The notes under the pieces are model-generated. The model made no database searches. It was not told the origin of the DNA and was given only the letters and a program-made list of their open reading frames with translations. Position numbers and translations under genes: made by a program. From CAZGYE01 sp964530165 (GTDB taxonomy: Bacteria; Planctomycetota; Planctomycetia; Planctomycetales; Planctomycetaceae), in contig CAZGYE010000136.1 of the NCBI GenBank assembly GCA_964530165.1, positions 1-13,984 on the forward strand: a stretch of 13,984 bases of DNA. Direction: 5' to 3'. This document shows positions 1 to 8,212 of this stretch, piece by piece. The number at the start of each line of letters is the position of its first letter. Within the stretch, counting starts at the first letter, position 1.

Positions 1-107
1 TTGTTTTCCTCGTAGAACTGAGCGGTCGCTTCGTCGGTGACTTTTGGGACCTTCGAGTGACTGTAGGTCAGGCTCCTGCCTGACGCTGACGAGGTATGAT
101 GTCGCAC
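1..107 (-). pseudogene. Possible partial coding frame running off the left edge
   Basis: A reverse-strand frame is open from the window edge to a GTG at 107. The part at 1-62 reads like real protein, with a stretch VPKVTDEATAQFYEEN. This resembles the helical linker seen in SurA/PpiC-type peptidyl-prolyl isomerases (VTDEEV..YYEENK), but the match is only by eye. The frame upstream of about codon 12 lies entirely in the REP-pair element at 63-138, so there is no credible native start. It may be a gene whose 5' part was replaced or cut by the repeat, or a chance frame. An overlapping forward frame is also open here, so the coding strand is not secure. Confidence 0.22.
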
Positions 108-138
108 GCCTCAAATGTCAGGCAGGAGCCTGACCTAC
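63..138. repeat. REP-pair (REPIN-like) inverted repeat
   Basis: Bases 63-84 and 117-138 are perfect 22-bp inverted copies of each other. Each copy contains its own hairpin: GTCAGGC and GCCTGAC separated by 4 nt (67-84 and 117-134). The two are separated by 32 nt of unrelated sequence. Two small palindromes in opposite orientation is the layout of REPIN elements (paired REP sequences). The right end abuts the TGA at 139-141 of a possible reverse-strand frame. Without the rest of the genome I cannot show that it is dispersed. Confidence 0.75.
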
Positions 139-375
139 TCAACTTTCTCGTAAGTGGTGCCGAAAAAAGGCATTTCGTAAATCGCTGTGAAACTCTTGGT
201 AGCTTTCTTCGGAGATGCCCACGCGTTGTGTCTGGTCATGCATGACGACCGCCCACCTTTTCTGACCGGTAAAACCGGAAGAGTTTAACCAACCCGCCTC
301 ATCCGACCGATATACGAATTTGAAGAAGCTGAACGGAGGCGTCTGTCTATCGGTCTCCGTGCGACCGATTGTCAA
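139..375 (-). CDS. Possible small hypothetical protein, start uncertain
   Basis: The reverse strand is open from 597 to the TGA at 139-141. The last 65 or so residues look protein-like, rich in aromatics and charges (segments FSFFKFVYRSDEAGW and KRWAVVMHDQ), with ordinary codons, while the upstream part looks like the shadow of the large forward gene. I place a tentative TTG start at 375, with a weak AGGA about 12 nt upstream; no better start is visible. I recognise no family. If real it would be divergent from the exoprotein gene and end exactly at the REP-pair. It could also be the 3' remnant of a longer broken gene. Confidence 0.3.
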   Translation of the reverse strand: MTIGRTETDRQTPPFSFFKFVYRSDEAGWLNSSGFTGQKRWAVVMHDQTQRVGISEESYQEFHSDLRNAFFRHHLRES

Positions 376-477
376 CTCACCATCTGTTCCTGCGAACTCG
401 CGGCCCGCTGGCCCGCCGCCAAACAGTGCTCTTTGTCCCGTTTGTCGGCTTCCAGCGACGATGCCATCCAATTTTGC
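376..477. other. Leader region of the exoprotein gene
   Basis: The forward frame of the exoprotein is open through this stretch from a TTG at 433, but that start has no ribosome binding site and would add 20 residues unlike the usual N-terminus. I treat the region as untranslated leader and possible promoter. I could not identify a convincing -35/-10 pair, operator or riboswitch in it. Confidence 0.3.
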
Positions 478-484
478 GAAAGGA
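478..484 (+). promoter_or_regulatory. Shine-Dalgarno site that fixes the exoprotein start
   Basis: GAAAGGA lies 8 nt upstream of the ATG at 493. It favours this ATG over the in-frame TTG at 433 and gives the N-terminus expected for a LEPR-XLL-type protein. Confidence 0.6.
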
Positions 485-492
485 TTCGCCCG

Positions 493-3400
493 ATGTTCGT
501 CACCCCGTGGTTGAACGCCGTCAAGTCTTCGCTCGGTCTCGGACCTCGTCGCAGTCGCAAACGACGCCAGCCACTCCATTTGCCCGGAGCGGTGCAAGTT
601 GAGAAGCTAGAGGAGCGGACGCTGCTGAGCGTTTCACAGCTCCTTCCTGCCGACACAGACAGCTTGGAAATGACTGAGTCAAACACGGACGACGCGACAC
701 CGGTCGTGTCTCTGGAACCGAGCGGTGAACCGGAAACTGCCGCGAACGATTCGGCAACCGAACAGCAGAACGCAGCAGAAGACCCGATTGAGACTCCTAC
801 TGTCGAGTTGCCGGGCATGGAGCTGGTTGACCCTTCGGTCAATCGCTTCAATGGCCAAGTGATTTACCTCGATTTCGACGGAGCGGAAGACGTTGTCTAC
901 GAGGGTCCGGTGACAATAGGGCCGTTCGATGTTCCCGCGTTCGAGGCTCCCGGCGACTTGGCCGGGCAAGAGGAGATGATCATCACGCAGGTGCTGGAGC
1001 GACTTGGCAACACGTTCGCCAAAACCGGACTCACGTTCACAGCCGAGAACCCGAACGGAGTGCCGGCCCATTCTACCATCTACGTTGGAGGGCGTGGGAC
1101 CGAATTTGCCGATTACGGCGATCTCCTCGGTGTTGCGGAGAAGATGGATGTCGGCAATCAGGACGCGGCAGACAACGCCTTTTATTTCAGTGCCGTTCTT
1201 GGCTCCGGATACGCTGAGGCAATCGCGTTCGCGAAGGAATTGGCCGGCGGCATCGCCCACGAACTGGGCCATCTGCTGGGATATGCACATGACGAGGCAT
1301 CGCTTGATGGCAGCGCCCTTTCCGGGCTCGCCACCACATACAAGTCAGCAGAGGGTCAGAGCCGCACACACTACGTAACGGCCGCTCAGGGCGTATCCCA
1401 CAAGTTCATCGTAGACGGGATTTGGGGGACCAGCGAATCCTGCAACTACAAGTGGTACAGTACGTATTCAGGCACGTCTGGCGAGATCGGTTCTGGGGCG
1501 TCGTGGACTGGAAACAACTGGATTGATCCAACAATTTCCAGGACTTTTTCCTCCGCTGGCACCTATTGGGTGCGGGCTAAGATCTGGGACCGTACATGGA
1601 GAGGGAACACTGGGGATTGGAGGGAGACGCACACATGGAAGGTAACAGTCCCGCAGCCGAACCGCGCCCCGACCAAACCGAGCAACATCAACGACTCGAA
1701 TGTCACCAAGAACAGTGCCAAGGTGAGTTGGAATCCTTCAAGCGATCCGGACGGCAATCCGATCACCTACGAGTTTCAGTACCAGAAGGACGATCTGAGC
1801 CCGTTTTGGTCCTCGTCAATCAGAACCTCGAATACGTATGTGAATCTGACCGGTCTTTCCTCCGACAAGAGCTACCATGTGCGCGTGAAGGCCACCGACG
1901 GTCGCGGTGGCGACAGCGGTTGGACACCCGTTAATAATCTTTTCCGAACCCGGAAGGCAAATTACGCCCCGACCAAACCGAGCAACATCAACGACTCGAA
2001 TGTCACCAAGAACAGCGCCAAGGTGAGTTGGAATCCTTCAAGCGATCCGGACGGCAACCCCATCACCTACGAGTTTCAGTACCAGAAGGACGATCTGAGC
2101 CCGTTTTGGTCCTCGTCAATCAGAACCTCGAATACGTATGTGAATCTGACCGGTCTTTCCTCCGACAAGAGCTACCATGTGCGCGTGAAGGCCACCGACG
2201 GTCGCGGTGGCGACAGCGGTTGGACACCCGTTAATAATCTTTTCACTACCAAAGCGGCCCCGCAGATCGTCGACATTCGCTGGGAGAATGCGACTGGCCA
2301 GGAGTTGCAAGACGGAGCTTCTCCCAACACCAATGCAACAGTCTACATCGCCGTGGACACGCAAGGTATGCGCGGCACTAATGCGACAATCTACCTCTAT
2401 GAAGACGATGGGCTATTTGGCAGCGATGATTTGGTCGATCCGATTAGCATCCCAATTCCGACTGATAGCGATACCGTGCGTATACCGTGGTCAGTGACTT
2501 GGAACACGGACAGCGACTTTCTCAGCGACCTGAATCCCATACAGGATGCAGCGCCCGAATATCGGCTGTGGAATACGACTACGACTTCGCTACTCGGTGG
2601 GATCACGGGCATCAGCAGTCGACTTCTTGACGTATCGATGCCGGACGTGCGCTGGGAGGATGCAGCCGGCAACTTGGTGACAGGCACCGTCCCGGAGGGC
2701 ACCACGCTTTATCTGGCCGTGAGCAACATCGACTACAGCGCAACGATGAACATGACGGCAACAATTTGGGAAGATGACATCACGAGTTTCAACGATGAGA
2801 TCCGGCGGAACGTGCCTATTACCTACATCAGTGGGAGTAAGTGGCAAGGTTCCTGGGTGAGCTACTGGACAGACGATAACTTCCTCGATGGCATCTTTGG
2901 GTTCAACCCTGACAAACCCGAGTATTTCTTCCAACTCGATACTTTCGGCCAGAAGTCGCAGAATGTGAATGTGGACCTTGCGCAAGAGGCCGTCATCAAG
3001 ATCCATGACCACGATCCTGCTTATGGGACTGGAATACCATTAGTGCTCATTCATGGGACCGGTTCAGACACGCATTCGAGTGATTTATACCGTTGGGAAA
3101 CGTTTCGTCAGCAGATCGATGCTGATCCAGCGTCGTACGCCGAATTTGATGTTTACGTTTGGAAACACCCCACTGAACTCCCGATTGGCTTCAATGGTGC
3201 TGCTGGAAGCCAAGCCGCGATGCTTGCCGACTTTGTGTACAACTCTCCGACCGGCCTGCGCCTCGGAAAGACAGATAGTCCGTACGCGAACAGCAAAGTC
3301 GTGTTCGTTGCCCATAGCCAGGGAGGTCTGGTGGCCCGTTCCTTCATGAACCATTTCAATGCGAGCATTGGTCACAAACAGGGGGATGATGTGCTCGGGC

Positions 3401-6400
3401 TCCTTACACTCGATACGCCCCATCACGGTTCACCGGAGGCGATCCCGGATTGGGACGCTGAGATGTGGACAGAGGTATATGGAGATAATCTAGTAGAGTT
3501 CGACAAGTTTGCCACGCTGGTCGGGCCAGGCTTACCTTTTCTTGGCGGCTTGGGCTTCAACTCGAATCGCCGTGGCGACGTGAATTTGGCTTGGGATTCT
3601 GCTGACGGTGCGGTGACGATGACTACGAACGCCACGTTCTACGCTGCGCCGCTTGTGCCGTTGTTCACGTACCAATTGACGCCTGCCGATGCAAACAAAG
3701 ATCAGGCCGCGGCCGACAGCACGCCTTTTTATCCTCCATTCTTAAAGGACACCTGGAGTACGTTGGATGAATTGAATGAAAGCGAGGCCTATGCATCGAA
3801 GTTGATCGCTTACGGTGCCTACGATAACAACTTGTCCGACAATGCAAGCCTGCTGGATGTTCTCGGAAGCGCCGTGGAGGAGCACACGGGGCTGAGCTGG
3901 ATAACCGATCTGGTGAGCAAAATGCGAAGCCAGCAGATGGTCAACGGGAATTTCACCTCCTATTATGCCAATGATGGCATGGTGCCTCTGCAGAGTTCGC
4001 TATTCCTGGACCTGACCAATGATGGTGCGCAGTTTGCCACATTGAACGGCGGGGCCGTCACGATTGACGACGCGGCAATCACCGCACATGCCCGTCCCGG
4101 CGTCCGCATGCGTATTTGGAGCGGCAACGCTGATGGGATTGAAAATCATCTGCGCGTGCTCGATACAACGAACCAAGTTTACTGGGCAACCTTGGCAACT
4201 GATATTCGCTCCTTCTTACCTGGCGAGAGTGGCCCAATCATTTCCGACGTCCCGGACCGCACGATCAACGAGAATGGCACCACCGGACCGATCGGCTTCA
4301 CCGTGAGCGACGCGGAGACGCCCGATAGGTCGCTGACGGTCACGAAGCACTCGTCGAACCCGACGATCGTGCCACTGGACGACATCGTCCTCGGCGGCAG
4401 CGGCGCCAATCGCACGGTGACCGTGACGCCGTTGCCGAACCAGAACGGGCCGGTCACGATCACGTTGACCGTCACGGACGCTGGCGGGCTGACGGATTCC
4501 GACTCGTTCGTGGTCACGGTCAACCCGGTCAATGATCCACCTTCGTTCACTCCTGGGAGCAACGTCGTGGTGAATAAAGATTCGGGCCCCTACTCGGGGA
4601 GCTGGGCGACGAACATCTCGAAGGGACCCAGCAACGAGTCGAGCCAGGCAGTGACGTTCGAGATCGTCAGCAACGACAATCCGAGCCTGTTCAGCACGGC
4701 ACCGGTGCTATCTTCCACTGGCACGCTGACCTTCACCCCGGCGGCCAACAAGAACGGCGCGGCCAACCTGACGGTGCGCCTGCGGGACAACGGCGGCACA
4801 GCGAACGGCGGTAGTGATACGTCCACGATCGAAAACGTCCGGATCACGGTCAACCCAGTGAATGACGCGCCGACGCTAACGGCAATCAGCACGCTGACCG
4901 GCGCGACGAAGCACACGCCATTCCCCATCACCTACGCCATGCTGGCGGCTGCGGCGAACGAGCGAGATGTAGAGAATGCCTCGATCAGCTTCGAGTTGGT
5001 GTCTTTCACCAACGGCACCATGTCGGTATCCCCGGGTGCCCGGTTGGGCGACGGGCAGACATGGACCTGGACGCCGCCCCCTAATGCCACGGGCGAGGTC
5101 AACGCGTTCATGGTCAAGGCTTGGGACGGGCAGTTGCACTCCGCTACCCCGGTGCAGGTGAAGGTCAACGTGTCGGAGACAAACCCACCGCTGATCACGA
5201 CCACGCTGGACAGCACTACCTACACGGAGAATGCGGCAGCCGTGGTAATCGACGGCAGCTTGACCGTCACCGACAGCGACAGCACGAACCTGACTGGAGC
5301 GACGGTCAGCATCGCTGAGGGGTTCCAGGCAAGCGAGGATATACTGGAGTACCCGCTCGTGTTGAACGGCATCAATGGCGAGTACGACAACGCGACCGGT
5401 GTCTTGACTCTCACAGGGACGGCATCCGTCAACACCTATCAGGGAGCCCTGCGGATGGTCAAGTACCGCAACAGTGCCGAGAACCCCAACACCGCGAACC
5501 GGACGATCACGTTCACGGCTACTGACGGGACGAATACCAGCAGCCTGGCCACGAAGACGGTGACGATCACGGCGGTGAACGACGCGCCGTCGTTCACGAA
5601 GGGGCCCGACCAGAGGGCCGACAAAAACGCGGGCCCCCAGAGGGTCAATGGCTGGGCGACCGACATCTCGCGCGGCCCGGCAGACGAATCGGAACAAAGG
5701 ATCACTCTCGAGGTGATCGACAACACGAATCCCGACTTGTTCGCGGCCGGGCCAAAGATCGATTCCAGCGGGAATCTGACCTATACGCCGGCTGACGGTG
5801 CCACGGGCAGCGCCACGATCACCGTCCGAGCCAGGGACAACGGCGGGACGGCCAACGGCGGTGTGGATGTCTCGCCCGACCAGTCCTTTACCATCACGGT
5901 CACCCCGCTACCGCTACCGCTAGGCGACGGGGACGGGGATCCGATCGAGATGAACCACGTCCGGGCAACGTTCGCCAAAGGTGTGCTGGATATTCGCGGT
6001 GATGATCGGGCCAATGCGATCGAAGTGTTTCGAGATGGAAACGATCTTGTCGTGAAATCTGCTGCCGCGACAACGACGGTTAATGGACAATCCGAGTTTC
6101 GGGTGACGAATGCAATCGGTGCTTTCCTTCGTTTAAGGATCAAGATGCGTCGCGGGGATGACGTCGTCAAGATTGAAGGTCTTCAGATTGGAGGCAAAGC
6201 CAAGATTAACATGGGCAAGGGTAACGACACGCTTTCGATTCAAGACACTGACATCGCGACTAAGCTCAAGATTAAATCCGGCATGCAGAATAACACGATT
6301 GGCTTGGATGACGTCACCATCGGTGGGTCAGCAAAGATCAGCACATCCAAGGGTAACGACACGATCGCTATCGAAGACACAACGATCGCCGGCAACTTGA

Positions 6401-6972
6401 AGATCAAGATGCGTGGCGGGAATGACGTCGTCGAGATTGACGACCTTGAAATCAGAAAAAAGGCCAAGATTGACATGGGCAAGGGTGACGACACGATCGT
6501 TATCGAAGGCACACGCATTTACGGCAACTTGAAGATGAAGTCTAAGTCAGGCGACGACGTCTTTGTCGTTAGCAAGTCTGTCGTTGATGGTAAGACCAAA
6601 GTGAAGATGTCTCGCGGCAACAACACGTTTCTGGTCCTAGACTCCGATCTTTTCGGCAAAGTCAATGTCAAGACGTCGAAGGGTGACGACCTGTTCGCTC
6701 TTCGCGGCTCCACATTCGATGATCGTGTGAAAATCAAGAGTTCGAGCGGCGATGACGATGTTGCGCTGCTGGACAACGAATTCAATGAGCGGGTCTCCGG
6801 GAACATGGGTAAGGGTTATGATCGACTCGTTGACACCAGCACGCACGTGAAGCCACCGAAATGGAAGCGCATCGAAGAACCACTGACTGTGCTGCCGGCG
6901 GACATGACTGCGGCTATTGATGACGTCATCGCGCAACTCGTCAATGACGGCTTGCTGGATAACGTACCCTGA
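493..6972 (+). CDS. Giant mosaic exoprotein: metzincin-like protease, FN3, lipase-like hydrolase, cadherin-like repeats, solenoid
   Basis: About 2159 residues from the ATG at 493. Residues 18-26 are basic and 36-46 read VEKLEERTLLS, a variant of the LEPR-XLL signature found near the N-terminus of planctomycete extracellular proteins; no classical signal peptide is visible. In order follow: an acidic linker; a metzincin-like domain (about 110-270) with HELGHLLGYAH, giving zinc ligands H256, H260, H266 and catalytic E257, but no obvious Met-turn; an Ig/PKD-like segment (about 290-389); two FN3 domains (392-484, 492-584); two related beta domains (about 590-845); an alpha/beta-hydrolase with HGTG at 854-857, nucleophile S942 in HSQGG, and candidate D1161 and H1219; about five cadherin/Ig-like domains (1246-1810); and a 22-residue-repeat solenoid (1882-2115). 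Secretion and activities are inferred. The substrate is unknown; adhesion plus breakdown of proteins or esters is plausible. No dockerin or sorting signal is seen. Confidence 0.85.
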   Translation: MFVTPWLNAVKSSLGLGPRRSRKRRQPLHLPGAVQVEKLEERTLLSVSQLLPADTDSLEMTESNTDDATPVVSLEPSGEPETAANDSATEQQNAAEDPIETPTVELPGMELVDPSVNRFNGQVIYLDFDGAEDVVYEGPVTIGPFDVPAFEAPGDLAGQEEMIITQVLERLGNTFAKTGLTFTAENPNGVPAHSTIYVGGRGTEFADYGDLLGVAEKMDVGNQDAADNAFYFSAVLGSGYAEAIAFAKELAGGIAHELGHLLGYAHDEASLDGSALSGLATTYKSAEGQSRTHYVTAAQGVSHKFIVDGIWGTSESCNYKWYSTYSGTSGEIGSGASWTGNNWIDPTISRTFSSAGTYWVRAKIWDRTWRGNTGDWRETHTWKVTVPQPNRAPTKPSNINDSNVTKNSAKVSWNPSSDPDGNPITYEFQYQKDDLSPFWSSSIRTSNTYVNLTGLSSDKSYHVRVKATDGRGGDSGWTPVNNLFRTRKANYAPTKPSNINDSNVTKNSAKVSWNPSSDPDGNPITYEFQYQKDDLSPFWSSSIRTSNTYVNLTGLSSDKSYHVRVKATDGRGGDSGWTPVNNLFTTKAAPQIVDIRWENATGQELQDGASPNTNATVYIAVDTQGMRGTNATIYLYEDDGLFGSDDLVDPISIPIPTDSDTVRIPWSVTWNTDSDFLSDLNPIQDAAPEYRLWNTTTTSLLGGITGISSRLLDVSMPDVRWEDAAGNLVTGTVPEGTTLYLAVSNIDYSATMNMTATIWEDDITSFNDEIRRNVPITYISGSKWQGSWVSYWTDDNFLDGIFGFNPDKPEYFFQLDTFGQKSQNVNVDLAQEAVIKIHDHDPAYGTGIPLVLIHGTGSDTHSSDLYRWETFRQQIDADPASYAEFDVYVWKHPTELPIGFNGAAGSQAAMLADFVYNSPTGLRLGKTDSPYANSKVVFVAHSQGGLVARSFMNHFNASIGHKQGDDVLGLLTLDTPHHGSPEAIPDWDAEMWTEVYGDNLVEFDKFATLVGPGLPFLGGLGFNSNRRGDVNLAWDSADGAVTMTTNATFYAAPLVPLFTYQLTPADANKDQAAADSTPFYPPFLKDTWSTLDELNESEAYASKLIAYGAYDNNLSDNASLLDVLGSAVEEHTGLSWITDLVSKMRSQQMVNGNFTSYYANDGMVPLQSSLFLDLTNDGAQFATLNGGAVTIDDAAITAHARPGVRMRIWSGNADGIENHLRVLDTTNQVYWATLATDIRSFLPGESGPIISDVPDRTINENGTTGPIGFTVSDAETPDRSLTVTKHSSNPTIVPLDDIVLGGSGANRTVTVTPLPNQNGPVTITLTVTDAGGLTDSDSFVVTVNPVNDPPSFTPGSNVVVNKDSGPYSGSWATNISKGPSNESSQAVTFEIVSNDNPSLFSTAPVLSSTGTLTFTPAANKNGAANLTVRLRDNGGTANGGSDTSTIENVRITVNPVNDAPTLTAISTLTGATKHTPFPITYAMLAAAANERDVENASISFELVSFTNGTMSVSPGARLGDGQTWTWTPPPNATGEVNAFMVKAWDGQLHSATPVQVKVNVSETNPPLITTTLDSTTYTENAAAVVIDGSLTVTDSDSTNLTGATVSIAEGFQASEDILEYPLVLNGINGEYDNATGVLTLTGTASVNTYQGALRMVKYRNSAENPNTANRTITFTATDGTNTSSLATKTVTITAVNDAPSFTKGPDQRADKNAGPQRVNGWATDISRGPADESEQRITLEVIDNTNPDLFAAGPKIDSSGNLTYTPADGATGSATITVRARDNGGTANGGVDVSPDQSFTITVTPLPLPLGDGDGDPIEMNHVRATFAKGVLDIRGDDRANAIEVFRDGNDLVVKSAAATTTVNGQSEFRVTNAIGAFLRLRIKMRRGDDVVKIEGLQIGGKAKINMGKGNDTLSIQDTDIATKLKIKSGMQNNTIGLDDVTIGGSAKISTSKGNDTIAIEDTTIAGNLKIKMRGGNDVVEIDDLEIRKKAKIDMGKGDDTIVIEGTRIYGNLKMKSKSGDDVFVVSKSVVDGKTKVKMSRGNNTFLVLDSDLFGKVNVKTSKGDDLFALRGSTFDDRVKIKSSSGDDDVALLDNEFNERVSGNMGKGYDRLVDTSTHVKPPKWKRIEEPLTVLPADMTAAIDDVIAQLVNDGLLDNVP
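1665..2244 (+). repeat. 300-bp tandem duplication encoding two FN3 domains
   Basis: Bases 1665-1944 and 1965-2244 match at 277 of 280 positions with an exact 300-bp period (100 codons). The three differences (near 1716, 1758 and 1761) all fall in third codon positions and are silent. The units encode fibronectin type III domains beginning APTKPSNIND and ending near PVNNLF, joined by a short linker. Near-identity means recent duplication or ongoing gene conversion within the exoprotein gene. Confidence 0.95.
6136..6830 (+). repeat. 22-residue (66-bp) solenoid repeats at the exoprotein C-terminus
   Basis: Residues 1882-2101 form ten consecutive 22-residue units, with a partial eleventh to about 2113. 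Each starts K-I/V-K/N, has a GDD, GND or NN turn at positions 7-9, then a short beta-like stretch. The turn resembles RTX calcium-binding units (GGxGxD) but lacks the full nonapeptide and is Lys-rich. The lead-in before it (about 1817-1880) is of a type I recall preceding such solenoids in planctomycete exoproteins. A right-handed beta-solenoid, possibly binding calcium or acidic polymers, is inferred. Confidence 0.8.
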
Positions 6973-7014
6973 AACATCGGGACGTTGACGACAGAAACCC
7001 GGCCCGTACGTTGA

Positions 7015-7131
7015 GAATGGTCCGGCGAGTTGTGCTGCAACACCGGCCTATTCGTCCGCAGTGGGTATGAGGGCCAAGTCTGGTACGACGCCGGCGGCGC
7101 GATCGGCAACGACGGCGATTTGGGGTCGTAG
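7015..7131 (+). pseudogene. Possible 3' remnant of a gene
   Basis: Between the exoprotein stop and the convergent pfk stop, a forward frame of 38 codons ends at TAG 7129-7131. It contains NTGLFVRSGYEGQVWYDAGG, which looks like folded protein, and its codons end mostly in C or G, as in genes here. It has no plausible start codon and a TGA at 7012-7014 precedes it. It may be the tail of a decayed gene or of an earlier, longer exoprotein. I recognise no family. Confidence 0.25.
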
Positions 7132-7170
7132 GGTTCAGCCTATCGGCCGGTTTCAACCGTCGAACCACTC

Positions 7171-8202
7171 TCACTTAAAGAGTTCCTGGGCCTCTTCCAT
7201 TACGGCCAGATCGAGCGTGCGCATAGTGTCGACCGCTTCGGCCAGCGGAACGTTGACGATGCTCGTGCCGCGCAGGGCCACCATTTTGCCGTACTCGTGT
7301 TTGATGGCCAACCACGCAGCGTGGATCCCCAGCCGAGTTCCCAGCACGCGGTCGTAGGCGCTGGGCGAGCCGCCGCGCTGTAGGTGACCGAGCGTGACAA
7401 AACGGGTCTCGATGCCGGTGCGCCGTTCGATGATGTCGGCGATCACCTCGCCGATCCCGCCGAGTTTGACGTGGCCGAAATCGTCGATTTCAGCGTCCTG
7501 TGTGACGTACCCGTCTTCCTCGGAGAGGGTCGCCCCTTCACTGACGACCACGATGCCGTAGGGCTTGCCCGCCGCTCGCCGCTCTTTGAGCAGTTTGCAC
7601 ATCCGCTCGAGATCGACTTTGATCTCCGGGACGAGGATGTAATCGGCCGCGGTGGCGATGCCGGAGAAGTAGGCGATCCAGCCGGCGTGACGCCCCATGG
7701 TCTCGATGACCATCACTCGGCGGTGCGATTCGGCCGTCGTACGCAATCGGTCGACCGCCTCCATCACAATGTTCACCGACGTGTCGAAACCGAACGTTAC
7801 GTCGGTGGAGTTGAGATCGTTGTCGATCGTCTTCGGAACACCGATCACCGGGAGCTGGTGATCGATGTACAGCCGGCTGGCAACACTGAGCGAATCGTCG
7901 CCGCCGATGGCAATCAGCGCCTCGATCCCCAAGCGGTCGAAGGACTCGATCAACTTCTTGACGTCTTCGGGATGCTTGTACGGATTGGTACGTGACGAAC
8001 CGAGAATCGTGCCGCCACGAGAAATAATGTCTTCGGTGCTCTTGGTGGTCAACTCGATCGAATTCCCGTCGATGGCCCCCCGCCAACCTTCCAGCAAACC
8101 GAGCGTCCGGCCTCCCGCATTGGAGATCGTGCGCACGGCAGCCCGGATCACGGCGTTCAGGCCGGGACAATCTCCTCCGCCGGTTAACACACCAACGTTC
8201 AT
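7171..8202 (-). CDS. pfkA: 6-phosphofructokinase, pyrophosphate-type residues
   Basis: 343 residues from the ATG at 8202; the frame extends upstream but that part overlaps accC and is not PFK-like, while MNVGVLTGGGDCPGLN is the canonical N-terminus. It phosphorylates fructose 6-phosphate to the 1,6-bisphosphate in glycolysis. Visible motifs are GGDDS (100-104), PKTIDND (123-129) with catalytic D127, MGRHAGW (169-175) and GHLQRGGSPSAYDR near the C-terminus. ATP-dependent enzymes normally have Gly where this protein has D103 and K124. The Asp and Lys pair is the established mark of pyrophosphate-dependent enzymes, so PPi is the likely phosphoryl donor and the reaction may be reversible. The start lies 10 nt after the accC stop and the ribosome binding site is weak, suggesting translational coupling in the pepP-accB-accC-pfk cluster. 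Confidence 0.92.
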   Translation of the reverse strand: MNVGVLTGGGDCPGLNAVIRAAVRTISNAGGRTLGLLEGWRGAIDGNSIELTTKSTEDIISRGGTILGSSRTNPYKHPEDVKKLIESFDRLGIEALIAIGGDDSLSVASRLYIDHQLPVIGVPKTIDNDLNSTDVTFGFDTSVNIVMEAVDRLRTTAESHRRVMVIETMGRHAGWIAYFSGIATAADYILVPEIKVDLERMCKLLKERRAAGKPYGIVVVSEGATLSEEDGYVTQDAEIDDFGHVKLGGIGEVIADIIERRTGIETRFVTLGHLQRGGSPSAYDRVLGTRLGIHAAWLAIKHEYGKMVALRGTSIVNVPLAEAVDTMRTLDLAVMEEAQELFK

Positions 8203-8212
8203 GACCGATTCT

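Noticed and set aside
433..492. TTG at 433 as the start of the exoprotein
   Set aside because: No ribosome binding site precedes it, whereas the ATG at 493 has GAAAGGA 8 nt upstream and gives the expected basic plus LEERTLLS N-terminus.
4876..5697. 273-codon reverse frame inside the exoprotein
   Set aside because: Arg/Val-rich shadow of the cadherin-like repeats; no recognisable domain.
7132..7166. Hairpin GGTTC...GAACC before the pfk stop as a bidirectional terminator
   Set aside because: Short interrupted stems and no T-run on either strand.
7384..7995. Long forward frame opposite pfk
   Set aside because: Shadow of the phosphofructokinase coding strand; no family motifs and no ribosome binding site.
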